The notes beneath the pieces were generated by a model. The model worked only from the letters and a program-made list of their open reading frames with translations, was not told where the DNA came from and ran no database searches. From Tipula vernalis (Eukaryota > Arthropoda > Insecta > Diptera > Tipulidae), in assembly GCA_958295665.1 (NCBI GenBank), contig OY282560.1, forward strand, positions 194,923,011 through 194,987,010: a DNA stretch of 64,000 bases. The letters run 5' to 3'. Below are positions 45,720-57,103 of this stretch, one piece after another. A program made the translations under genes and the position numbers. The first letter of the stretch is position 1. Each line of letters opens with the position of its first letter.

Positions 45720-47882
45720 TAGATGTCATGCAACAAAAATCAATTGTTAAAGACTTAATGTTTGTAAATTATCATTCATTATAAAATAGATCCGAGTTTG
45801 TATTTCAATTAAAAGTTTTGTTTATGATTAAAGTACGCAACCTGACACTGAATCAAGTGCAGCAGATCAAAATATTGATCCAAATGTTTCTGGTAATGAA
45901 ACTATGATTGTAGCTGAATATGACTGTAGGAACGGGTAATAATTTCTATCAAATTTCTAAAACCATTTTATAAATTTTAATTGCATTTCTAGAGTTTCCA
46001 CTGCAAACATATCGTCACTTGAACTGGAGCTACAAAATTTAAAAAAAAAAGTTGTTCTGTTAAGTGAAGCAAATAAAGTTTTACATAAAACTAATAAAGA
46101 TCTAACCGACGAAAACATTAAGGTTAAAGAGGAAATTAGGAAAAGCTATTTTGAAATCAAGGGAATCCAAAAATTAGTACCGGACAAATCCAGAAACTCC
46201 AAAATCCAGCAATAAAAAGAATTCACAGATGATCAGTCGACGACAAAGTGAAGGCTATGAAATCGTGCTTATCCATTTCTAAGAACAAAAAATCACCCAT
46301 TGCCTGGTCGAATCAACATTACGAGAATCAGTTAGAAAAATAAGTATTGAGCTACGTTTCCTGAGCGTAACATTTAAATTAATGGAGCAAGCTGACTTAT
46401 CAAAGTTCGATAAGGTATGCGTGAATCTTGCGGACGAAACGAAAATTAGAAAATTATACGAATACAACAAAAAAAACGATTCAATTTTACGTCCAAGTAA
46501 TTACATGCAAGTAATAATGGTTCGCGGAATTTTAAAAAATTGGAAACAACCAATTTTTTACAATTATGATTGCCAAGTATCAAAAAATCTACTAATGGCT
46601 GCAATTAATAAATTAGAAACTGTTTTTATCACCTTGTGGCCATTGTGACTGATATGGGCGGAGGAAATAGAAATGCCGTATTTCCTCAATCCGGTTACAT
46701 TAAAAAACGTGTTCATTTTTGCCGATGCCCGAGGAAAACTCGTAACCAAGCAATCTCTTGTTGAGCTACTGCGGAAAACATCCGGGTCTGATTTAAACAT
46801 TGTCCTTAAAGGTAAGTAACCATCACCTAACAGTGAAAAATGCGGGTCGCCAAAAAGTTAAATTGGCTACATTTTAACCTTTTCGAACACGATTTCCTGC
46901 GCAGTCTCAAGAATGGGTATTTTAGGAATATGCGATAAGACAAATGAGCCGAGTTATTAAAAAAGGTAATTATATTTTATAAATTTGTGTTACGATATAA
47001 AAAATATGTTATACATTTTAGGTGAATGATTGGTTCGATATTTTTAATTCGCACGTTCATGACACTGATTCTCATGCAAGATTGAAAGCTTACGGTCTTG
47101 CAAAGGATGCACAGGATAGAATTTTGCAAGAATTCAGATGTTTAATAAACGATTTATGAGTTGGGAGCAATATGAATAAATTAACATTTCAAAAAGGTGT
47201 TAAAGTGAGTACTAATGCTATTGGGTTGTTATTCGACGAACTCAAAACAACATATGGTATTACTTACTTGCTCACGTATAGGCTAAACCAGGACATACTA
47301 GAAATGTTGTTTGGTATAATGAGGTCCATTGGAATGACCAAACATGACCATCCAACAGCCCTAGAGTTTAAACACCAATTGAGGACGTTTTCGATTCTAT
47401 ACTGACCCATGAAAACGAAACATGTATGTACTTCCTTCACATCCACATTGCTGAATGAATTTAATGTAGAACAAATTCCATTAACATGGGCCGAAATAGA
47501 AGAAAGTGATAGCAAATTAACAGAATTGGAAAATGATGGTGTTCAATTTGCCGGATTTATCGCTTCTAAGCTAAGCCACGAAAAACATGGATTTCCAACG
47601 GGCGAAGTGAGTGGTAATTGTAATACATGGATGAATCATGTATCAGAAGGCGGGCTCTACAAGCCAACAGATACATTTTTAGTTGATATAACAAAGCTAG
47701 AATATATTTTTAGAAATTGGGATGGGGAAGAAATAAAACTTTGCAAAAATTGTATGTCCACTTTGCTAGGTATAACAAAAAACACAGATTTAAGTATAGA
47801 TGTTAAGAAACTATTGTTTAAATGTAAAATATATTTTAGACTAAGAATATTAAACCAAAAACTTTCAAAGTTTCATATATAA
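45720..47882 (+). pseudogene. Second P-superfamily transposase, core and C-terminus (3' part)
   Basis: This continues the THAP piece at 38739-39085. A short exon around 45847-45940 (DTESSAADQNIDPNVSGNET) is followed by a small intron (GTAATAATTT to TTTCTAG at 45994). The next exon starts VSTANISSLELELQNLKKKV, the coiled-coil zipper. The core has MQVIMVRGILKNWKQPIFYN (46507-46566), HLVAIVTDMGGGNRN after a frameshift (46630-46674), and LNPVTLKNVFIFADARGK (about 46686). A donor GTAAGTAAC follows at 46811. Later come LLTYRLNQDILEMLFGIMRS (47270-47329) and, in the last frame (47409-47882), GVQFAGFIASKL and CNTWMNHVSEGGLYKPTDTF, the C-terminal P signature. There are many stops and frameshifts, more than in the copy at 22.6-25.2 kb, so this one is older or has been unconstrained longer. 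Confidence 0.88.
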
Positions 47883-49256
47883 AAAAAAATTAAGAAAAAC
47901 AATAACATAAAACTAAATTAGGTGATTTTCATTTTAACTCCCTTTTCCTCAAAGAAAATTTATTAAATCTGTAAATTTAATTAATGAATTTACAGCAGAA
48001 GAACAATAAAACTCAGGTGCTCATCCGTATATTCATGTGGCAATGAAAACTGGTCAACGAACGTGATAAAAATATAATTTTTTGCCGAATATGTTTGAAA
48101 TGATAAAAATCTTTACAAACGTTTCGTAATCTAGTTACGAGTAAGACGATCAAAAAAATTGAACAATAAATTTAAAGACGTACTTCATATAAAAATATCA
48201 TATAAAATATTTACAATTAAAACAACAAAATTTAAGAAATTTTATATTTAATACTTTAGGTATAAACCAAAAACAAATCCATACGTAAATTTTCTATATA
48301 AAGAAATTATATATAGCAACATTGCAGTTGTCACCAGCGTAGAATGAATACGAAATTTAAATCGCTATTCATCATACCTCTTTAGAGTTAGAGTATCCTG
48401 ATTGTTGTTATTTAAAAAATAATAAAATAGTTATTTGTCATGTGTTAGATAAGAAATACAAAGCCCTTTCGTCGAACATAGAAATTTGAAGAATTCAGAT
48501 AAGAGAAGGAATATAATCTTAAAAACCTCATTTTATTAGGGCTTTCACCAATTTTTTGCATCATGGAAGATTAAATTGTATAGGACTTTGAGCCCTGAAT
48601 TAACGGATTTGTAAGTTTTCTATTATGTTTTTTGTAATAAATTTTTATTTTTAACAGTAAATGTTCTGATTAGGCATTGTCTCTGCACATACTTGTGTAA
48701 AGTAAGGTGTTCATCTTTCTGTTCGTTGGTTAATTCGCTCTAATCGCTGAAACAGCTACGAGATATATGTATGAGTAGCTTAATAAAATCGTTTAAGTAG
48801 TTTCACAGTTGTGGTAAAATTTGCAGGAGTTCTTTTTGATTAATGTCGGATCAGCAAATAATGAAAACATGCTTTTAGTTCGAGTGGTCGCTTCGCTTGC
48901 CCCTTGGTTCAATCAGAGCGGCTGGTCGCATTGCGGACACATGAAACGATTTTATGTGACCTATTTGTTGGTAACATATTTTGATTTATTTTTAAGAATT
49001 CATAGAGTTCTAGACTATTACATTGATTCGCCGTAAACATAAAAAATCCTCGAAATATGAATACTCTTTGCCAGGATTTTAAAGGGATCGTACTTGTGTC
49101 ACACTTATCCGCTAATCATATAGATCATATTTAAAAAACGATGCTGCTTTTCTCATACACACTTCAATGTGTTTGTATGTAGATGCTGTGGAAGAAGGTT
49201 GCCGGGTTGTAAAGATACTAGGAATAGCATATTTAGCGAAACACAGATGTGTGTCA
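47883..49256. other. Spacer without recognisable gene
   Basis: This is probably partly the 3' end of the P-superfamily element, although no inverted terminal repeat is visible. The open frame at 48821-49036 has no recognisable motif. Confidence 0.4.
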
Positions 49257-49264
49257 TTGATTAT

Positions 49265-49523
49265 GGGGTCCCATTGGAAACGCGAAATTTTAAAACGCGA
49301 TATTTAAAAAATTTCATCATAAAGGTGAAGGAACATTTTTTAAGTAAAATGTAGGAAGACAAAATATTTTAAAATTTCGCCTTTTTGTACCATATCGTAT
49401 TGAAATATCACATTTTGTACTATATCGCATTTTGTACCACACTGCGTTTTGAAATATCGCGTTTTATACCATATCGCGTTTTGAAATATCGCGTTTTGAA
49501 ATGTCGCGTTTCGAGCGGGCCCT
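49265..49523. mobile_element. hAT-type MITE with 8-bp target duplication
   Basis: TTGATTAT stands at 49257-49264 and again at 49524-49531. Between them the 259-bp element begins GGGGTCCCATTGGAAACGCG and its complement begins AGGGCCCGCTCGAAACGCG. Inside are many copies of AAACGCGATAT on the left and ATATCGCGTTTT on the right, so it is nearly all inverted repeat. An 8-bp duplication is the mark of the hAT superfamily. It encodes nothing. Confidence 0.85.
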
Positions 49524-49531
49524 TTGATTAT

Positions 49532-49899
49532 CAATATATTTCCCTTAACGAAAATTTAACCTATTCATTAACGAGATAGAGCAATGAGTGATTTTCTCCA
49601 AATCTTGCGCTAGCTATCTACTAGCTTTTGTTAAAATTTTTGCTGATCGTATTGAATGTGTAGATTCTTATTAAAAATATTAATTTGTTATATTGTGAAG
49701 TGGCTAAAGAAGGCTTTTACTTTTAAGGGTAGCCTCTTTTATTTTGGGCTAGAAATAGATACACAAGTTTGTAAAACCGCTAATCACTAAAACCTATTCT
49801 TCTCCATAGTTTCAGACAGACACACCAAAAATCAATTTTTCTTGTCTTCGTGATCTAGCTCGTCAACAAATTTTAAAATCTGGCGCTAATAATTTTAGT
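49532..49899. other. Spacer
   Basis: No gene or repeat recognised. Confidence 0.4.
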
Positions 49900-49989
49900 A
49901 CAGAGCAAACTCACTACACCGGATATCGACGGGACCAAAAAAGTTCTTCGAGGTGTCTCTTAAACTAAGGATTTGTGATTTTTTATTTT

Positions 49990-50480
49990 TTTTAATTTTA
50001 TTGAGACTGTATTTCTTATCCGATTTTGATGAAATTCAGCAATTCCAATGGAAATAGAATTCTGAAGCGATTTTTAGACGAAGTTCTGGAATATGGGCAA
50101 TTTGGAAGGAACTTGACCATTTCAATTCCGATTTTGATAAAATTCAGCATGCGCGGTGGAAATGGGATTATAAAATGATTTCTAGATAATGTTCAGGAAT
50201 ATGGCCTATTAGAAAGGAACTAGGCCATTTCTCATCCGATTTTGATGAAATTTTGAAAGTTTTGGAATTTGGCCGGTTAGCAAAGAACTTGGCCATTTTA
50301 TGTCCGAATTTTATGAAATTAAGCATGCACGGATTCTAAAATGATATTTAGGTAAAGTTGTGGAATATGGCCAATTAGGAAGGAACTTGGCCGTTCTGAT
50401 CCGATTTTGATTAAATTAACCATAAACGATGGAAATTGGATTCTAAAATGATTTAGGAAACATGCTATCAAATACAGTGC
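49990..50480. repeat. Tandem repeats of about 100-115 bp, with one inverted copy at 51540-51660
   Basis: Units contain TCCGATTTTGATGAAATTCA, then a segment like GATGGAAATGGATTCTAAAA, then GGAATATGGCCAATTAGGAA and GGAACTTGGCCATT. Copies start near 50020, 50130, 50230, 50300 and 50395. The reverse complement of one unit is at 51540-51660. The arrangement places the unit at both inner ends of the decayed transposon. Confidence 0.7.
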
Positions 50481-50739
50481 TGTAAAAAAACAAAATTGAT
50501 CCAAAATATTTGTTTACAAATTGGAGTATTGGTTGCTAAAACTACAAAACATTTGAAAGCAATTGGCTTATTTTTTTTATTTTAAATACACTTGTTAGAT
50601 TGGTTATTTGAAACTAAAGATGTTGGGTTTATGTTTGCTATCATTTCTTCTTTGCATTCATTTTTTTTAATGCTACTTATTTTGTTTTTATCATTATTAT
50701 AAAATTTTGATATTATCTTTTGTTATAATCAGACAAAGA

Positions 50740-51310
50740 TCATCCAATCTTCTTAGCCAAATTTTTTGTGTGCGTTTTTTGTATTTTCTATTGGATTTAA
50801 GTCTAGGCTATACAGAGGCCAGTCCAACACATCGATATTCTTTCTTCGAAGTACTTGTTTACGTTTAAATGAAGAGATAAAACAAAATAGGATTTTAATA
50901 AATTATTGTTGTTTATCTGAAAGTCAATTTCATTATCTACAATTCCAAATTAAACAATGGTACTTATTCACTACTTTCGCAGTATGGCAAGGAGTTCAAA
51001 AATAAATATGCAAATCTTATCGAAAATCTCTAACACAGGCGGCTTAAATTCGTTATGAAGCACTTTCAGATAAACAGTTCTGTGACTTTGAAACTAAGAA
51101 AGCACATTCAACCGGTTCCTTCTCCAGAACTCCCAAGACCATAACACCTCTAGTTTTCGGTGGAAGTCTTAAAAAACATTCGTTGCTAAGCCTTTCCCGA
51201 GCTTCTCTTTGGGCAAGGATTCTACCATTTCCAAAATGCAGCTGAATTTGGATTCATCGAAGAAAATCGCGTTATTCCACATCTCGTGAATCCAAAAAAA
51301 GTCAAACACA
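50740..51310 (-). pseudogene. Tc1/mariner transposase remnant
   Basis: On the minus strand, AIFFDESKFS near 51270 matches the first catalytic Asp motif of Tc1/mariner enzymes. At about 50850-50755, VLRRKNIDVLDWPLYSLDLN followed by PIENTKNAHKKFG matches the region that ends in the catalytic Glu. The middle part, with the second Asp, is not recognisable. Several stops and frame changes are present. No start remains. Confidence 0.75.
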
Positions 51311-51817
51311 ATATTAATATTAAAGATAAACCAATAAAGCACAAAACCGTTGCATAAACTATAAGCACCAAAAAAAAAGATAAAAAGTATTTACTTTATT
51401 CCACTATTTCCTAAATTGCAGGTACAATTTTTGTAAGGTACCAATTCCTTTAAAATATTTAGTAATTTTAGCAACCAACCCGATTTGTAATAAATTATGT
51501 TTGACCAATTTTTTTTGCACAGTTTCACCTTGCCAAGCTAAACTTCATCAATCTTCAAACTTCTTCTAATTGGCCATATTCCAGATCATTTTATAAAAAT
51601 CATTTTAGAATTCCATTTCCATCGTTCATGCTAAATTTCATCAAAATCGGGATAAGAATTGGCCAAGATCGCAAAGATTTCTGTCCGCGTGTCCGCTCTA
51701 ATAAATTGTCAGCCTAACTAAGGGATGTTTTCATGGAAAAACTTCCGCTTTGCATAGAACTTAAAAGTGTGTCCGTTGTAGTGAGGTGTCCGTTGAAATG
51801 AGGTTTCACTGTAATAA

Positions 51818-52106
51818 AAATATACCTACTTACACCATTTTAGCTTCGTTACGGAGCGAAAAGCAAAAAAAAAAAAACTTTCAATAAGTTCACATCAAAT
51901 GTTTAAGCCAAACGTAAAAACGCAAAATAAACCTAAAAAACCTACAACAAAAAATATTATTTTTTACAAACTTTTAATTATTTTAGAAAACAAAATTGTC
52001 AAAAGTTTAATTTTTTATTTTTTTGTGCGAGATACCTAGTATTTAAGTTTCTTCCAGTTTTTCGTTTTTCATTTCTTTATTTATACACTTAATTGAGATT
52101 ATGAAG
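51818..52106. other. AT-rich spacer
   Basis: Poly(A) at 51872-51880; no gene. Confidence 0.4.
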
Positions 52107-52108
52107 TA

Positions 52109-52295
52109 CAGTCATACTTCGTACAACGTCCCTCCTCATAACGTCGTTTCGCTGTAACGTCGTTCGTAAAATGCAAACAAACCTCGTTCGTTCATAAAAT
52201 AAAATGATTAAAATTACTTTGGCCCTTATAAGGTTGTTTCGCCTAACGTCGCGATTTCTCGGAACCAATTAACAGCGTTAGACGGAGTATGACTG
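52109..52295. mobile_element. Tc1/mariner-type (pogo-like) MITE
   Basis: The 187-bp element begins CAGTCATACTTCGTACAACG and its complement begins CAGTCATACTCCGTCTAACG. TA lies on both sides (52107-52108, 52296-52297). GTCGTTTCGC and GTTGTTTCGC repeats occur inside. CAGT ends and TA targets are typical of pogo-like elements. It has no gene. Confidence 0.85.
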
Positions 52296-52297
52296 TA

Positions 52298-54428
52298 AAT
52301 AAAAAATAAAAAAGTAAATTACGAAACGAACGAAAGTTCTAATTTAAGATGGAATCTAATAAAAATCAATATAAAGCAATAAAAATGAGGGAACCATACA
52401 TATACCTAATAAATGATGTACGGATGTGTGTTTGTGTTGTATGTAAGGTTGTTAATTGTAAAGAAGATGAATGTCGAAAAAGAAGACATAAGCATGATGC
52501 AAAGAAAAACAAAATCAACGGAATCTAATAAAAAATTAAACTGGATAAACTTCATTACGGGCTTCTAGATAGAGGCGAAGATTTTTATTTACTGTGTATG
52601 TATCAAACCAAATTTGTTTAATTTAGATATAGCGGTACGCTTTTTGAATTTCAATGAACCGTTATTAAAGGCAGGAAAGAATTATGTTTACTGTCTTTGG
52701 TACAGGTATCAAATATAGTAATAAGATAAAAAGTTTTTATTGTTTTTTACTTGTATTTGTTGGTTTGTGATTACATGGAAAGATGGATATCCGTATTTTT
52801 ATCATTATCGAGGTTTGTATAAAAATTTACTTTACTCGGAATGTATAAATAGATATAGCTAGATATAGCTTCTGCAATAGGCTACTTACTATATATTGAT
52901 GTGAAACAAATAGCGGGTAATCGAATTTCTTTCTTTTTAGATATGTATAGCTACATAGTTTTAATGAATATGGTTATGTTTTACATTTACATTCCGGAAA
53001 TTTTCTGTTATTTTAGGTATAACTCAACCTATAGCAAGGACAGAAAAATAATAATTAACAACGGCACAATACTTGTGTTAATTAAGCAGCCTAACAATCC
53101 ACGGGGTTACATCTGTACAAATTAGAACTTATTCGAATTAAGAACAAGCTTAAAACAAACGTGAATGAAGTTTATCTTAAATTAATATTAGATTTGAACA
53201 TCAACAAAAATGCGTTTGTATCTGTTTCAAAAAGCATACAATCAGGCGAATTTATTACACAAAGAAATTTATTTAATTAAAATAACTACTAACTTACTTA
53301 ATGCTAAATTAAAAAAAAATCCAAACAGACAAAATCAACTATTTGAACTATCACAAAGCCAATCCCCTTAAATTTAATAATGGCTCAAAGCGCCAACCTA
53401 TTAATCGACACTGTTTGACAATTTAAAAATTTATTCATTGGCGAACATCTGACCTTGATTTTCTATGAGTGTAAATAATGCTCAACGGCTAAAATTTCAT
53501 ATTGGGTTTACCTATTGAAATTAGGGTTCGAAAGTTTACCAACTTCTGAAAAACCGGTACACGGTAAATAATTTATGAAAAAAACGATTTACCGGTAATT
53601 TACTTTTAAATTTTTACGGTTTACGGGTTAAATTAAGAAACTGAACATAATATATTAAAATTATAATTATTTCATTGAAAAACAGAGCCAAATTTCATTA
53701 CTGTTTAATAATATGTATATCACTTACACCTTAAATTTATAAAAATGTCTGAATAGTAGGATTACTAATGTTTGATCTCTAAATCCTTCTGCTCGGCGAA
53801 GTGCTCTCGCAAAAAATACATCATATTTAAGATATCATCGTTCAATCTGGATGGATGTGAAGTTTTCAACAAAAAACCAAAATCAACAAAACGTATATGT
53901 ATACAAAATTTGTTGTTTCAACAAAAAATTATATTAGTATTAGTGCAACAGTCGGTAAAAGCAATTTAAAAGAAATAGCAGACAGGAATTGTAAACCAAC
54001 ATGAAAATATGGATTAATAATAACTATAAATAAACCATAAGAACCATAACCAATAATCATTAGAAAATATGGATTAATCTTTGTTTTATAAATAATAACT
54101 TTATACAATTTGTGATATCAACACCGCTTAGACAAACTAATTAGTAAGATTAGATTATGACAGCAAAAAGTCTTTTGTGGGTCAATTTGAAAATTGTTGA
54201 AATTTTTTGTGAGTTATGGATTTTAGTGGTTTGCTGTACTGAAGATTCCCCAAATCACAGAGTTTTCACGGAATGTTACTTAGGCCATTAGCAAATACTC
54301 GATTAAAGAAGCGTTTTGATAAATATTTAAATTTTAATTACATTACAAACTAGTGAAAAGATTGATGGAAAACCTCAATTAGACTGCATATTAATTGATT
54401 TAAAAAAATAAATTTTTTATTTTGTCAT
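52298..54428. other. AT-rich stretch without recognisable gene
   Basis: Around 53520-53630 there is a cluster of TTACCGGTAA and ACGGTAAAT motifs in both orientations that may be a worn small palindromic element. The open frames at 52901-53125 and 53772-53969 have no motif support. Confidence 0.45.
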
Positions 54429-54432
54429 TTAA

Positions 54433-56628
54433 CCCTTCGTTACTTGACTTTTTTTTATGCGATAAAAAAACTATTTTCATTTGAGTAACGCATTCCTTAA
54501 GATAAAACTATGATTATTTTCTTTATAATTGACTCTGTTGTTCCGGAAAATCCAATTTTTCGTTACTTACATATATGTAATATGAAGTGTTTATTCACAA
54601 TTTTTAAAAATTCCATCTTCTTGTAAGGAATAAAAGACAAGTGTACTTGTAGTATATAAGTTATATAGTATCAAAAATTCATTTATTTACCGTAAAATTA
54701 TAAAAACAAAATTAATCAATATAACAAAATATATCATAAAATAATATAAAATAATCACATTTTATAAAAATAATCACATAGTAAGTTAGTTTACTAAAAT
54801 AATTCAGTTAGGATCCTCTGTTATCATATTTGTACATATTTGTAGTAAATAGGATAAAATAAGCATACGAGAAGATTTCGACTTGTTTGACCTTACAAGT
54901 TGGCAACTTGCATTGCAGTCTTTTTTCATTCCATAGAGGACGGTGGCCCACACCATCTGTTCGTATTTGCTTAACTGGAATAGGGGAGCTTGTTGCCTTC
55001 TTCCGTTTTAGTTCTAAAAGTTTATTGACCTCAGACGGCCGTCCAGTTACTATTTTTTCTGTTGGTATTTGCACAACACCTCGCCAAGTTCCAATCGAAA
55101 TTTTGCTAAACTTATAATTTGGTTTGAATCTGCTTTGTTCATTTTTTGAATACGGTTGTATAAGAGTCAAGAATTGACAACAGCCACGTCCAAAAGATGG
55201 TAGAATAAGCGCATATACCACTTTTTAGATCGTTACAATATTTTATACCTTCCGATATAGCTATCGAGAAGATCAACTCCGCCCATGTACTTGTTGTATT
55301 CTTTGATTATTCTTGGGCAATCAATAATTATTCTTGATTTCAGTTTTTTGTCAAATCGGTCGGAAGTTTGTATCGGGTTACGACCCACGAAGTTTGAAAT
55401 TAAAATTACGATATAATTACCCTTCCATGCAACAGTAGTCACTACCACATTGTCAATTCTTGCGGTGAATTCTACCGATGTTCCACTATTGCTCGCTTTA
55501 ACATGTTTATCAGTGGGGAGATTTGTATTTGAAATTCGATTCCGACGTATAGTACCTAGGCACAAAATGTCCATTTTTGACAATTCAACGACTAGTGGTA
55601 CCGACGAGTAATAATTGTCAAAAATCACTCGATAATTTGGTGTCTCGAAACTTGTCTTACCAAACTTATTACGATATTAGCACTGGCACCCAAGTCTTTT
55701 TCTGCAGGATATCTTTTTCTTGGATCATTCTCCTGACCCGAATATATCTCAAAATTATAAGAATATCCTGAAACACCCGACAGTACAAATAATTTGAATC
55801 CCTATTTATGGGGTTTGTTGGGTAGATATTGTTTCAATGCACTCTTAGTTTTAGTTGAACAAAGCTGCGCGTCAACCGCAAGGCAGGTCTCCAAAGGAAT
55901 TTTTCTAAAATTATTTTGGAGTGCCTTGACTACAGGGCGAATTTTGTAGAGGCGATCATAATTTGGATGATTATTGAGCAGCGTTTTCTCGTTGTCATTG
56001 AAGTGCAACATTTGTTTTACTCGTTCAAAATTTGCTAACGCCATAGTTTGTTGAATAAATTGATTTCCAGCTAAATTATTCCAATAGCGGCGGCAGTTAG
56101 GTATTTGAATAACCGACATTAAAACACAAATTCCTAAAAATTTTCGAATTTCCAATTAAGTGGTAAATTTTGTGTTATTAATATTTTTTTGTGATGCGTA
56201 CGAATTAGATTCGTTAACAATTAGATTTATCAAATTATCATCGAAAAAAAAAATTAAAACACGTGTAAGGTGTTGATAAATCTAAATATTAGTCGGGAAG
56301 TGACTCGTCGCCTTGAAAGACTATGTCACCCTCGTCTTTAGAAAAATCCTAACAGCGCCATAAAATTTTTTGTTTTTGTGACGTAGAAGCTAGTGTTTGA
56401 AGGGACTTCCATATCACCGAAAAAATCAATAGGCATATTCTCAATATCGAATGGCTCCTCTGGTGTTGCTGGTATTGTCTGGTTGATATCGTTCTGCCGA
56501 GTGATTTGTACAAATGCAGTATTATCATTATCGTTCCCTACATCATCATAAAGTTCGTCCTCACTATCGCTCCAACTATCAATAATTTTTAATATTTCTT
56601 CTTCGGTGAGGGCTTTTGTTCGGCTCAT
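54433..56628 (-). pseudogene. piggyBac-family transposon remnant with transposase in four frames
   Basis: One end is visible: TTAA (54429-54432) followed by CCCTTCGTTACTTGAC, the CCC-starting terminal repeat next to the TTAA target of piggyBac elements. The gene is on the minus strand. MSRTKALTEEEILKIIDSWS at 56628 starts an acidic N-terminus. The next frame (56155-55802) has FLGICVLMSVIQIPNCRRYW and CLAVDAQLCSTKTKSALKQY, where the first catalytic Asp should be. Frame 55628-55233 has MIFDNYYSSVPLVVEL (second catalytic Asp) and NKYMGGVDLLDSYIGRYKIL (third). The last frame (55221-54808) has the C-terminal tail, but the usual Cys-rich finger is largely missing. Three frameshifts separate the parts. 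The other terminal repeat was not found. Confidence 0.88.
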
Positions 56629-57103
56629 TCTGAAATCTTCAAAGAATGACCATATTGTCAGAATTTAGTGTTATAGTATTGTTCAGTATAAAATCATTAC
56701 ATGAGGAGTGTCTGATCAAAAGTGGCTATTTACGTTATAAACTATTTTTCAGAAATGGCTAAAACTTATAAGTCGGGAAGTAATTTTTTTTAATGTAATT
56801 ACAGCTTGCTGGTTTTATAGCCAGTAAAAAGTATAGGCAATAGTAGCAAGTTCCTTTTTTTAGTATGCTTATGTAAGTAGTTTTTGGCATTCGAAAATTA
56901 TAAATTGATAGTTTTGATTCATACTGTTGTAATTATATACTTTTGTGACAGACCAATTTGTAAATAGCCAGTTTTGATTTGGAAGTCTAGTAAATATCCA
57001 CCTTTGGTTTGAACTGACTGTAAATAGCTAGGTTACAGTAGGTCTTTTATTACTCTTACATTATTATTGTTCTTACGACATAACAAGCTAAACAAAACAG
57101 CTA
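56629..57103. repeat. Spacer with inverted GGCTATTTAC repeats
   Basis: ATCAAAAGTGGCTATTTACG at 56717 has its inverted partner at about 56960-56978 (GTAAATAGCCAGTTTTGAT). Two weaker inverted copies follow at 56992 and 57010 (GTAAATATCCACC, GTAAATAGCTAGG). The group lies next to the 3' end of the gene at 57104-58985 and may be the terminal structure of an element carrying it. Confidence 0.55.

Larger units (their letters stand above)
49900..51815 (-). mobile_element. Decayed Tc1/pogo-like DNA transposon with internal repeats
   Basis: On the minus strand the high-coordinate end begins CAGTGAAACCTCATTTCAAC followed by CGGACACCTCACTACAACGG, with TA just outside (51816-51817). The low end near 49915 (ACTCACTACACCGGATATCG) is a worn copy of the inner part. 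Between lie a repeat array (49990-50480), a worn transposase (50740-51310) and an inverted copy of the array unit (51540-51660). Repeated inverted-terminal units flanking a transposase suggest long compound ends. Confidence 0.55.
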
